From Ilumatobacter fluminis (GTDB taxonomy: Bacteria; Actinomycetota; Acidimicrobiia; Acidimicrobiales; Ilumatobacteraceae): a stretch of 64,000 bases of DNA. Numbering within the stretch: position 1 is the first letter of the stretch; every line of letters begins with the position of its first letter. Positions 1 to 6,961 of the stretch are shown piece by piece. The stretch covers positions 744,001-808,000 of the forward strand of contig NZ_SOAU01000001.1 of assembly GCF_004364865.1 (NCBI RefSeq), in the 5' to 3' direction. Below the pieces are notes generated by a model. The model did not search any database. It saw nothing but the letters and a program-made list of their open reading frames with translations, and was not told the DNA's origin. A program made the translations under genes and the position numbers.

Positions 1-511
1 TGTGGAACATCGACTCGCCCGCGAACAGGCGGCCGATCCGCACCCCGTACAGGCCCCCGACCAGTTCGCCGGCGTCGTCGTAGATCTCGATCGAGTGTGC
101 CCACCCGAGTTCGTGGAGCCGGGTATAGGCGTCGACGAACGCCTTGTTGATCCAGCTGCCCGGCCGCTTCGGATCGCCGCACGCCTGCATCACGTCGGTG
201 AACCGGGTGTCCATCGCCACCGCGAACCGTCGGACACTCTTGCGGAGCGACCGCGAGACGTGCAGCCCGTCGAGCGGGATCACGCCGCGCGGGTCGGGTG
301 AGAACCAGGCGATGCGGCGTCGATCGAACGGCATCGGGAACAGCCCCTGCCGATACGCGGACAGCAAGGTGCCCGGTTCGAGGTCGGCGCCGATCGCCAC
401 GATGTCGCTGTCGTCGATCGGGCCGCTCGTGGGCATCGACCAGCGCGACGGCGGCGGTTCGACGGGCGAGACGAGCGGCGCGCCGGTCCAGGGGCTCGTC
501 CGCTCGCTCAC
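1..511 (-). CDS. aat: Leucyl/phenylalanyl-tRNA--protein transferase (partial, 3' end off window)
   Basis: Reading leftward from 511, the translation contains the family's N-terminal hallmarks: ADLEPGTLLSAYRQGLFPMP, then AWFSPDPRGVIPLDGLHVSR, then SWINKAFVDAYTRLHELGWA and a YGVRIGRLFAGESMF stretch. These match Aat, which moves Leu or Phe from tRNA to N-terminal Lys/Arg of proteins and so creates N-degrons for ClpS/ClpAP-type turnover in the cytoplasm. I place the start at a GTG at 511; the nearby ATG at 519 is out of frame. The C-terminal part lies beyond base 1, so length cannot be judged. The gene stands 31 bases downstream of the dehydrogenase gene on the same strand and may be cotranscribed. 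Family call is confident; the start is moderately sure. Confidence 0.9.
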   Translation of the reverse strand, partial: MSERTSPWTGAPLVSPVEPPPSRWSMPTSGPIDDSDIVAIGADLEPGTLLSAYRQGLFPMPFDRRRIAWFSPDPRGVIPLDGLHVSRSLRKSVRRFAVAMDTRFTDVMQACGDPKRPGSWINKAFVDAYTRLHELGWAHSIEIYDDAGELVGGLYGVRIGRLFAGESMFH

Positions 512-542
512 GCCACCATCCTCGCACGGCGGTCGCCGCTCG

Positions 543-1397
543 TCAGGAGTAGTCGTAGAAGCCGCTGCCGGACTTGCGTCCGAGCTGGCCGGCAGCGACC
601 ATCCGGCGCAGCAGCGGGACGGCGGCGTAGTTCGGGTCGCGGAACTCCTCGTACAGGGCATCGAGGATGGCGAGCGAGGTGTCGAGCCCGACGAGGTCGA
701 GCAGGGCGAACGGGCCCATCGGGAAGCCACAGCCGCCCTTCATCGCAGCGTCGATGTCGTCGCGCGATGCCGTGCCGAACTCCATCATCCGGATGGCGTT
801 GTTGAGGTACGGGAACAGCAAGGCGTTCACGATGAAGCCGGCTCGGTCTTGGACCTGCACCGGGTCCTTGCCGCAGGTCGAGGCGAATGCGGTCGCCGTT
901 GCGATGGTGTCGTCGCTCGCCGTGACGGGCTTGATGATCTCGACCAGCGACATGACCGGTGCCGGGTTGAAGAAGTGGATGCCGCACACCTTGTCGGGGC
1001 GCTGGGTGGCCATGGCGAGTTCGACGACCGGCAGGGTGGAGGTGTTCGTCGCGAGGATGCCCGACGGCTTGACGATCTGCTCGAGTTCGGCGAACAGGGT
1101 CTTCTTGGTCTCGAGGTCTTCGACGATGCTCTCGATGACGAGGTCGCAGTCGGCCAGCTGGCCCAGGTGATCGGTGACCCGAACCCGGCTCATGATCTCG
1201 TCGCGCTCGTCGGCGGTCATACGCTCCTTGGCGATCTGCTTGTCGAAGCCCTTGACCAGCTTGTCGCGGACTGCTTCGGCGCCCTCGAGGGTGCGGGATC
1301 GGACGACCACGTGGTGTCCGGCCCGGGCGGCGACCTCGGCCAGCCCGGCCCCCATGATTCCCGATCCGACCACGCCCACTTCGAAGATGTCTGCCAT
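543..1397 (-). CDS. 3-hydroxybutyryl-CoA / 3-hydroxyacyl-CoA dehydrogenase
   Basis: A 284-residue protein, the usual length for single-function 3-hydroxybutyryl-CoA dehydrogenases (HbdA/FadB2/PaaH type), which oxidise (S)-3-hydroxyacyl-CoA with NAD(P). The N-terminus carries the Rossmann motif GVVGSGIMGAGLAEVAARAG. NTSTLPVVELA and GIHFFNPAPVMSLVEI follow; the His of HFFNP is the catalytic base in the family. The C-terminal helical domain has CGFPMGPFALLDLVGLD. I chose the ATG at 1397 because the open frame to 1496 adds 33 residues unlike any family N-terminus and overlaps the divergent gene. The neighbour on the left (aat) is functionally unrelated. Substrate chain length cannot be told from sequence alone. 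Confidence 0.93.
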   Translation of the reverse strand: MADIFEVGVVGSGIMGAGLAEVAARAGHHVVVRSRTLEGAEAVRDKLVKGFDKQIAKERMTADERDEIMSRVRVTDHLGQLADCDLVIESIVEDLETKKTLFAELEQIVKPSGILATNTSTLPVVELAMATQRPDKVCGIHFFNPAPVMSLVEIIKPVTASDDTIATATAFASTCGKDPVQVQDRAGFIVNALLFPYLNNAIRMMEFGTASRDDIDAAMKGGCGFPMGPFALLDLVGLDTSLAILDALYEEFRDPNYAAVPLLRRMVAAGQLGRKSGSGFYDYS

Positions 1398-1477
1398 GAG
1401 CACACCGTAGTTACCCGCGGGTAACCCGTGCCAAGTCGGAACGCGTGCCCGACCCGTCGACGCTCTACCATGCGGCC

Positions 1478-2095
1478 ATGCCCGGAGTGATCGCACTGCA
1501 AGGCGGCGACCCGTTCGTCGCCAACGACGACCTCGACCGTCAGCTCCTCGACGGGATCGACCGGGTGGTGATGTTGCCGACCGCCGATGCGTTCGAGCAG
1601 CCGGCCGATCTGGTCGAGACTGCTCGCGTGTGGGGCGACCGGATCGGCGTCGAGGTGGAGCCGCTGATGGTGATCACCCGTCCCGACGCCGGCGACGACG
1701 CCGCCGCCGTGATCGACGGCGCCGCTGCCGTGTTCCTCGCCGGCGACTCGGCGATCCATCTGCGCAGCGCGATCAAGAACACGCCGGTCTTCGCGGCGAT
1801 CGAACGGCTCCTCGAGCGTGGCGGCACGCTCATCGCGACCGGCCCGAGCGCGTCGGCGCTGTGCGATCCGATGACCGACCGTCGTGGCGGAGCCTTCACG
1901 ATCGGGCTCGGCCTGATCTCGGGCGTCGCGCTGATGACCGAGATCGACGGGTGGTCACCCGGTCAGCTCACCCGTGCCCGCGAACTGGCGAACACGCCGC
2001 TGGTCGAACTCCCGACCGGCAGTGCGATCGTGCGCCGCGACGGCTCGTGGGAAACGGTCGGCGATGCCGTGGTCCACGGCGACCTGCCGACCTGA
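1478..2095 (+). CDS. Peptidase S51-like / type 1 glutamine-amidotransferase-like protein
   Basis: 205 residues beginning MPGVIALQGGDPF. AAAVFLAGDSAIHL and GGTLIATGPSASALCDPM follow. The layout resembles the dipeptidase E/cyanophycinase clan (S51), where GxSAG carries the nucleophilic Ser; here the equivalent is GPSAS, so activity is plausible but not certain. The start at 1478 matches the conserved 'xALQGGDPF' opening; the in-frame ATG at 1445 adds eleven residues and lies nearer the divergent dehydrogenase start. The pair 1397(-)/1478(+) shares a short divergent promoter region. No operon partner. Could instead be a non-peptidase member of the class I glutamine-amidotransferase-like fold. 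Confidence 0.7.
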   Translation: MPGVIALQGGDPFVANDDLDRQLLDGIDRVVMLPTADAFEQPADLVETARVWGDRIGVEVEPLMVITRPDAGDDAAAVIDGAAAVFLAGDSAIHLRSAIKNTPVFAAIERLLERGGTLIATGPSASALCDPMTDRRGGAFTIGLGLISGVALMTEIDGWSPGQLTRARELANTPLVELPTGSAIVRRDGSWETVGDAVVHGDLPT

Positions 2096-2099
2096 CGGC

Positions 2100-2558
2100 T
2101 CAGAGGGCGCTGCCGCCCGGCTTCACGGTCATCATGATCAGGATCACGACGATCATGACCGTGATGATCTTGCCGAACATGTCGACTTTCGACCAGGCGG
2201 CTTCGTCGCCCTGAGCGAGCGCCTTCTCCGCCGGGATCAGCGCGCCGTGCAGGATGCCGGTCGACGCGACCCAGAGCAGGATGCTGATCCAGATCCAGGC
2301 GTCGCTCCACGGCCAGTCGCCCATCGAGACGAGGCCGAAGCCGATGATGCCGGCGACGACGTAGGCGATCGAGTAGATCCGCGACGGCGTCTCCATTCGC
2401 TGTGCCAACGCCGCGATGTCGCCGTCGGGACGGTTGCGTTCCATGTTGAGCATGAGCGGATGGGCGACCGCGCCGGCCATCGCCACGATGATCGACACGA
2501 TGTGGAGGAACAGGACGACGTTGTACCCGGTGTCACGGAGCATGGCGATCATGTGCAT
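2100..2558 (-). CDS. DUF2269-like integral membrane protein
   Basis: About 152 residues with four hydrophobic segments: the N-terminal YNVVLFLHIVSIIVAMAGAV, a second around YSIAYVVAGIIGFGLVSM, a third around WIWISILLWVASTGILHGAL, and a C-terminal IITVMIVVILIMMTV. The His in the first helix and the small size resemble predicted membrane proteins of the DUF2269 type; function unknown. The ATG at 2558 is preferred over a GTG at 2576, which would add GLGS-type residues. Convergent with the S51-like gene, stops five bases apart. A 40-bp palindrome lies between its start and the NUDIX gene upstream, so the two are probably separate transcripts or separated by a hairpin. Confidence 0.6.
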   Translation of the reverse strand: MHMIAMLRDTGYNVVLFLHIVSIIVAMAGAVAHPLMLNMERNRPDGDIAALAQRMETPSRIYSIAYVVAGIIGFGLVSMGDWPWSDAWIWISILLWVASTGILHGALIPAEKALAQGDEAAWSKVDMFGKIITVMIVVILIMMTVKPGGSAL

Positions 2559-2583
2559 CGAACCTAGCCCACCCACCGATGGG

Positions 2584-2623
2584 GTCGGAGACGTTTCGCC
2601 GGGACCGACGTAACGTCTCCGAC
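2584..2623. repeat. 40-bp palindromic element, family A, copy 1 (degenerate)
   Basis: The outer 12 bases on each side are perfectly complementary (left arm GTCGGAGACGTT, right arm AACGTCTCCGAC). The inner part is imperfect, around CGGGACCG. It aligns base for base with the perfect element at 13430-13469, also 40 bp long. It lies between two minus-strand genes and could act as an RNA hairpin. Confidence 0.75.
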
Positions 2624-2642
2624 ACGCTTTCCGTCGGGGCGA

Positions 2643-3392
2643 TCAGCCCCAGGCGAAGACGGGTTGTTCGAGGTGGTCGACCCGGGTGTTGGGTCGGTCG
2701 AGCACGGCGACCTGGCGGAACTGGTAGAGCACGGCACCCGTGGGGGCATGAATCAGATCGCTGCCGAGCGGGAGCTGGATGACCGGGCGGTCGCTCTCGG
2801 GGATGGCGACCTGCCGGGGTTCGCCGTCTCGGAGGGCGTGGACGCCGATCCGATACAGGGCGAGCACCTCGTCGGGGGATGGCCGCAGGTCGGGGTCGGC
2901 TCCGCCCCACAGGACGACCGGACTGATGACGTAGCCCGACCGGGTCGGGTAGTCGTCGAGCCAGCCGACGACGCTGTCAGAGCCGAGTCGCAGCCCGATC
3001 TCCTCGTCGACCTCGCGCAACGCCGCGTCGAGAGCGGTCTCGCCCGGGTCGAGGCGGCCGCCGGGTAGCGCCCACTGGCCGGCGTGCTTGTTCAGGCGTG
3101 ACGTCCGCCGGCACAGGAGAAAGGCGGCACCGCCGGCGACGCCCTCCATCCGTCCGTCGAGCCCGGTCGTGTCGCCGGGGACGGTGCCGGTCGGATCCCA
3201 GTCGGGATCGGGGCCCTCGGCGAACACGGGGTCGCCGTCGTGGAGTTCGGCGTCGGAGTCGACGAGCACGATCGCGACGGCGGCGTGCTTGCGACCGTCG
3301 AGCTCGACCGTGGTGCGTTCGTGGGAGTCGAGTCGTGACGCCCATGTGGCGCGCAATTCGTCTCCGTACTCGATCGGCCCGGATTCACTCAC
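2643..3392 (-). CDS. NUDIX hydrolase (CoA-pyrophosphatase-like)
   Basis: 249 residues. The NUDIX box is intact: GGRLDPGETALDAALREVDE followed by EIGL matches Gx5Ex7REUxEExGU, with the Glu residues that bind Mg. The preceding LNKHAGQWALPGGRLD and the position after an ~85-residue N-terminal extension resemble NudL/CoA diphosphatases, which cleave nucleoside diphosphates linked to another moiety. The substrate is inferred only. Starts with ATG at 3392, 37 bases downstream of the arsR stop on the same strand, so readthrough from arsR is possible. The stop codon sits in a small GGGGC/GCCCC hairpin (2636-2650). Confidence 0.85.
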   Translation of the reverse strand: MSESGPIEYGDELRATWASRLDSHERTTVELDGRKHAAVAIVLVDSDAELHDGDPVFAEGPDPDWDPTGTVPGDTTGLDGRMEGVAGGAAFLLCRRTSRLNKHAGQWALPGGRLDPGETALDAALREVDEEIGLRLGSDSVVGWLDDYPTRSGYVISPVVLWGGADPDLRPSPDEVLALYRIGVHALRDGEPRQVAIPESDRPVIQLPLGSDLIHAPTGAVLYQFRQVAVLDRPNTRVDHLEQPVFAWG

Positions 3393-3429
3393 CCGCCCAC
3401 TGTGGCACCTCGGATCGGGCTCGGCCGGG

Positions 3430-3783
3430 TCAGGCGTCGGCGGGGGAGCGGTCGGCGCCTTCGCCGAGCGCAGCCCGGATGCCGTCGAGGGCGCCCGGGA
3501 CGAGGGAGAACCACGCCCACTTGCCGCGCTGCTCGCGTTCGAGAATCCCGGCCGTCACGAGCTGGCGGAGGTGGTGACTGATCGTCGGTTGTGAACGGTC
3601 GAGGATCGAGGGGAAGTCGCAGGCGCACACATCGCCGGTGTTCGAGGTGGCGACCATCGACACGATGCGCAGGCGGACCGGGTCGGCGAGGGCCTTGAGC
3701 TGATGCGCCAGTCGATCGGCCTCGTCCTCGTCGAGTGGTGTCGTCAGGACACAGCAGGCTTCGATCTCGTCCACGAGAAACAT
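3430..3783 (-). CDS. arsR: ArsR-family arsenite-responsive repressor
   Basis: 117 residues with a winged helix-turn-helix: LKALADPVRLRIVSMV, then RSQPTISHHLRQLVTAGILE as recognition region, then wing REQRGKWAWFSL. It has Cys10-Cys11 near the N-terminus and Cys53/Cys55 (VCACD). That matches the arsenite site of Corynebacterium glutamicum-type ArsR (adjacent N-terminal cysteines plus Cys55) rather than the CVC-type site of plasmid R773. It should repress the divergent arsI promoter and probably itself, releasing DNA when As(III)/Sb(III) binds. The start codon directly abuts the -35-like TTGACA of the divergent promoter. Confidence 0.92.
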   Translation of the reverse strand: MFLVDEIEACCVLTTPLDEDEADRLAHQLKALADPVRLRIVSMVATSNTGDVCACDFPSILDRSQPTISHHLRQLVTAGILEREQRGKWAWFSLVPGALDGIRAALGEGADRSPADA

Positions 3784-3886
3784 ATTGACAGATCTCGATG
3801 CGTATTGCTATCGTATCGATCATCATCAATGTGACGTCGCGCCGCCCGAAACGCCCGGTGCGGTCGACCTCGAAAGGATCTCCACC
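3784..3886. promoter_or_regulatory. Divergent arsR/arsI promoter with candidate ArsR operator
   Basis: On the plus strand TTGACA (3785-3790) is followed after 18 bases by TATCGT (3809-3814), a good -35/-10 pair for arsI. Across it lies a dyad: TCGATGCG (3795-3802) and CGTATCGA (3812-3819), 7 of 8 bases complementary with a 9-base centre. The dyad covers the -10 and is the best ArsR operator candidate. The arsI ribosome site GAAAGGA is at 3872-3878. Confidence 0.7.
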
Positions 3887-4354
3887 ATGCGTCTCCAGCT
3901 CGCCCTGAACGTCCCCGATCTCGATCAGGCGATCGAGTTCTACTCGGCCATGTTCTCCGCCCGGCCTGCCAAGGTGAAGCCGGGCTACGCCAACTGGGAG
4001 GTCGCCGAGCCGCCGCTCAAGCTCGTCGTGTTCGAGCGCCCCGACGAGGCGCCCGGGTCGATCAACCACCTCGGTGTCGAGACCGCCTCGTCCGACGAGG
4101 TGGTCGCCGCCGAGGCCCGCCTCGCGGAGGCCGGACTCGCCACGACCGGCATCGACGACACGATCTGCTGCTTCGCCGAGAAGGTGGAGACCTGGGTCAC
4201 CGACCCGTGGGGTGGTCGTTGGGAGTGGTACGTCAAGCAGGCCGACCACGACGATCAGCTCGAGAACCTCGTCGTCGCCCACGCGGACACCCCCGGATCG
4301 AGTGGCGGTTCGGGTGGTGGTTCGAGCAGCGACGTCAGCGGCTGTTGCGCCTGA
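3887..4354 (+). CDS. arsI: ArsI/CadI-family VOC metalloprotein (organoarsenical C-As lyase-like)
   Basis: 155 residues of the vicinal-oxygen-chelate fold. Family landmarks: Gln4 in MRLQLALNV, His61 (SINHLGVE) and Glu113 (WEWYV) as metal ligands, and the vicinal pair Cys94-Cys95 (DTICCFAEK) that binds trivalent arsenicals in ArsI. ArsI cleaves the carbon-arsenic bond of trivalent methyl/aromatic arsenicals using Fe(II) and oxygen; the close relative CadI is induced by cadmium, so the substrate is inferred. The ATG at 3887 with GAAAGGA upstream fits the family start; the longer frame from 3785 would overlap the promoter. The C-terminus has a Gly/Ser-rich tail ending GCCA, an extra cysteine pair absent from the core domain. 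Divergent from arsR. Confidence 0.88.
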   Translation: MRLQLALNVPDLDQAIEFYSAMFSARPAKVKPGYANWEVAEPPLKLVVFERPDEAPGSINHLGVETASSDEVVAAEARLAEAGLATTGIDDTICCFAEKVETWVTDPWGGRWEWYVKQADHDDQLENLVVAHADTPGSSGGSGGGSSSDVSGCCA

Positions 4355-4481
4355 ACGGCCCACGTCGTCACTCGAACGGGTGGAATCGGCCGAGCGCCGG
4401 TTCCACCCGTGCCGCGTCGGGTACGGCTCCTGCATCCGGACGGCAATGCCGCCGCCGGTGTCAGATCGAAAGGAGCCATCC

Positions 4482-4931
4482 ATGGCAAGCACCGACGAGA
4501 AGGTCACCAAGGACCTCATCGAGACCCTCGAGGACGGCAAGGTCGGGTTCGGCAAGGCCGCCGACAAGCTCGAAACCGACGGACGCACCGACATCGCCCA
4601 GCAGTTCCGCGGCTACGCCGACCAGCGGGCGTCGTTCGCCCAGGAGCTGCGTGACCTCGCGGCCCAGTACGGCGATCAGATCGACGAGGACAGCTCGTTG
4701 TTGGGTGCGTTGCACCGTGGCTGGATGTCGATCAAGGACGCCGTCTCCGGCAACGACCCGCAAGGCGTGCTCGACGCCGCCGAGCAGGGCGATGATCACG
4801 CCAAGGCCGAGTACCGCGACGCGCTGAAGGCCGACATCTCCGCCCATCTCCGCACCGTGGTCGAGCGCCAGGCCACCCAGGTCGAGCTCGTCCACGACGA
4901 GGTCAAGGAGCTGCGCGACCGCGCCGCCTGA
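4482..4931 (+). CDS. PA2169-type four-helix-bundle (DUF2383) protein
   Basis: 149 residues, almost all helical and charged, with two repeats of the ferritin-like half: LIETLEDGKVGFGKAADKLE with FRGYADQRASFAQELRDLAA, then GALHRGWMSIKDAVSG with VLDAAEQGDDHAKAEYRDAL. This matches the PA2169/DUF2383 family; members often respond to stress but the biochemical role is unknown. The start is set by a strong GAAAGGAG at 4468-4475, six bases before the ATG. Soluble, no signal peptide. A 12-bp perfect hairpin follows the stop by 27 bases. Not obviously linked to the ars genes on its left. Confidence 0.8.
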   Translation: MASTDEKVTKDLIETLEDGKVGFGKAADKLETDGRTDIAQQFRGYADQRASFAQELRDLAAQYGDQIDEDSSLLGALHRGWMSIKDAVSGNDPQGVLDAAEQGDDHAKAEYRDALKADISAHLRTVVERQATQVELVHDEVKELRDRAA

Positions 4932-4958
4932 CGACGCACCGTCGCATCTGGCGCACGA

Positions 4959-4988
4959 CGAAGGGACGGCTTGAGGGCCGTCCCTTCG
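4959..4988 (+). terminator. Hairpin terminator after the DUF2383 gene
   Basis: Perfect 12-bp stem (CGAAGGGACGGC at 4959-4970, its complement at 4977-4988) with a 6-base loop, 27 bases after the stop codon. No T-run follows, as is common in high-GC actinobacteria. Confidence 0.75.
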
Positions 4989-5091
4989 TGCTGTCCCGAT
5001 GTGGAGGAGACCGGCGGATCTCACCGGTCATCGAGTCTTCGGTGCGAGTCCCGATCCGGATGTCGCCTGCGGGAACAATTTTCTCGTTGAC

Positions 5092-5127
5092 GTCGCGCTC
5101 AGTTCCGTAGAGGGAACTGAGCGCGAC
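5092..5127. terminator. 15-bp perfect inverted repeat before convergent nadE end
   Basis: Left arm GTCGCGCTCAGTTCC (5092-5106), loop GTAGAG, right arm at 5113-5127. It lies 36 bases beyond the nadE stop, between convergent genes, so it probably terminates nadE on the minus strand and backs up the hairpin at 4959. Between 4990 and 5091 I see nothing else. Confidence 0.65.
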
Positions 5128-5163
5128 ATGGACGTCGGCCGGGGCTCGGCGGGATCGATTGGT

Positions 5164-6882
5164 TCAGCCGCGGTAGCCGTGCGTGATGGGCATGCGGCGG
5201 TCCTTGCCGAACGCCTTCGGGCTCACGCGCACGCCTGGGGGCGACTGGCGTCGCTTGTACTCGGCGATGTCGACCAGCCGCGTGATTCGGCGCACGAGCG
5301 CTTCGTCGTGACCGAGCTCGATGATCTCCTGGGCAGTTCGGTCGTGTTCGACGTACAGCTCGAGGATCGGGTCGAGCACCTCGTACGGGGGCAGTGACTG
5401 GTCGTCGCGCTGGTCGGGTCGTAGTTCGGCCGACGGCGGTTTGGTGATGACGTCGGGCGGGATCACGTCTCGGCCAGCCGCACGGTTCACGTAGCGACAC
5501 AACTCGTACACGTCGAGCTTGAGGACGTCCTTGATGACGGCGTAGCCGCCCACCGAGTCGCCGTAGATCGTGAAGTAGCCGACGGCGAGCTCGCTCTTGT
5601 TGCCGGTCGTGAGCACCATCCAACCCATCTCGTTCGACAGTGCCATCAGGATCTGCCCGCGACAGCGCGACTGGATGTTCTCGTAGGTGAGGCCCGGTTC
5701 GCGGCCTTCGAACGACGGGGCGAGCATGTCGAGGTACGCCTGGAACGCCGGCTCGATCGAGATCGTCCGGTAGTCGATGCCGAGGTTCTCGGCGAGCAGT
5801 TCGGCGTCGCTCTTGGAGTGATCGGACGAGTAGCGCGACGGCATCGACACGCCGTGGACGTGTTCGGGGCCGAGTGCGTCGGCGGCGACGCACGCCACGA
5901 TCGTCGAGTCGATGCCGCCCGAGAGGCCGATCACGACGTCGGTGAAGCCGTTCTTGCGGAGGTAGTCGCGCGTGCCGAGCACGAGCGCGTCGTACAGCTC
6001 GCGATGCGGGTCGAGTTCGTCGGCGATCGGCGATTCGACGACGAGGTCGCGCGTACGCGGCTCCGCAGACACGTGAACAACGGGAAGGGGGGTGTCGGTC
6101 GCCTTGCCACGCGGGTCGAGCAGCCGAGACCGGTAGACGGGTGGGATCGAGACGTCGACGATCATCACGTCCTCGACGAACTGTGGCGCACGGGCGATCA
6201 ACTGACCCTCACCGTCGACGACGAACGAGCCACCGTCGAACACCAACTCGTCCTGCCCCCCGACCTGGTTCACGTAGACGATCGGGGTGTGCGCGTCCTG
6301 GGCCCGTGTCGCCACCATCCGCTCGCGGCCGGTGTCCTTCTCCCAGTGGTAGGGCGAGCCGTTGATGTTGACGCTCAGCTCGGCGCCGCCGGCGGCCTGC
6401 GTGGCGAGTGGCCCGAACGGCGACCAGATGTCCTCACACACGGTGACGCCGACCTTGACCCCGCCGATCTCGTACAACTCCAGTGGATCGTTCTCGGTGC
6501 CGGGGGTGAAGTAGCGCTGCTCGTCGAAGACCGAATAGTTCGGCAGCATCCGCTTGCGGTACGTGCCGACGATCTCCCCTCGAACGCACACGGCGATGGC
6601 GTTGTAGAGATCGCGGTCGCTGTCGACGAAGCCGACGATCGCCGTGCACTCCTTCGTGTGGGCGGCGAACGACTCGAGCGCCGCCCGGTTGTCGGCCACG
6701 AAGCCCGGCTTCAGCACGAGGTCTTCGGGCGGGTACCCGGTGATCGACAGCTCGGGGGAGGCGACGAGGTCACACCCGGCCTCGTCCGCCTGGTCGTAGG
6801 CCTCCATCAGCTTCTTCAGGTTGCCGTCGAGATCACCGACCGTCGGGTTGAGCTGAGCGAGCGCGACACGCAACACCGTCAT
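5164..6882 (-). CDS. nadE: Glutamine-dependent NAD(+) synthetase
   Basis: 572 residues in two domains. Residues 1-~260 are a nitrilase-type glutaminase: opening VLRVALAQLNPTVGDLDGN, Glu in SPELSITGYPPEDL, Cys in GVTVCEDIWSPFGP. Residues ~290-572 are the synthetase: P-loop-like GLSGGIDSTIVACVAADALG, plus SELAVGYFTIYGDSVGGYAV and KPPSAELRPDQ. It makes NAD+ from deamido-NAD, ATP and ammonia taken from Gln through an internal channel. Length is within the range of the bacterial two-domain form (about 540-680). ATG at 6882 gives the canonical N-terminus. Monocistronic; divergent from the large secreted protein gene on the right. Confidence 0.96.
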   Translation of the reverse strand: MTVLRVALAQLNPTVGDLDGNLKKLMEAYDQADEAGCDLVASPELSITGYPPEDLVLKPGFVADNRAALESFAAHTKECTAIVGFVDSDRDLYNAIAVCVRGEIVGTYRKRMLPNYSVFDEQRYFTPGTENDPLELYEIGGVKVGVTVCEDIWSPFGPLATQAAGGAELSVNINGSPYHWEKDTGRERMVATRAQDAHTPIVYVNQVGGQDELVFDGGSFVVDGEGQLIARAPQFVEDVMIVDVSIPPVYRSRLLDPRGKATDTPLPVVHVSAEPRTRDLVVESPIADELDPHRELYDALVLGTRDYLRKNGFTDVVIGLSGGIDSTIVACVAADALGPEHVHGVSMPSRYSSDHSKSDAELLAENLGIDYRTISIEPAFQAYLDMLAPSFEGREPGLTYENIQSRCRGQILMALSNEMGWMVLTTGNKSELAVGYFTIYGDSVGGYAVIKDVLKLDVYELCRYVNRAAGRDVIPPDVITKPPSAELRPDQRDDQSLPPYEVLDPILELYVEHDRTAQEIIELGHDEALVRRITRLVDIAEYKRRQSPPGVRVSPKAFGKDRRMPITHGYRG

Positions 6883-6961
6883 GTGGCCAGGGTACTGCGG
6901 TGCCCGACGGTCGATCCCGCTCCGAAAGGGTTTCGGAAGAGCGGATGCGCACCGTACGAGG
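6883..6961. promoter_or_regulatory. Divergent intergenic region nadE / secreted ELW protein
   Basis: Contains a small hairpin: CCGAAA (6922-6927), loop GGG, TTTCGG (6931-6936), extended by CCGCT/AGCGG with a bulge. I see no convincing -35/-10 pair. Confidence 0.35.

Noticed and set aside
3785-3886. N-terminal extension of ArsI from ATG-like start at 3785
   Set aside because: The segment is promoter and operator DNA; GAAAGGA and the family N-terminus fix the start at 3887.
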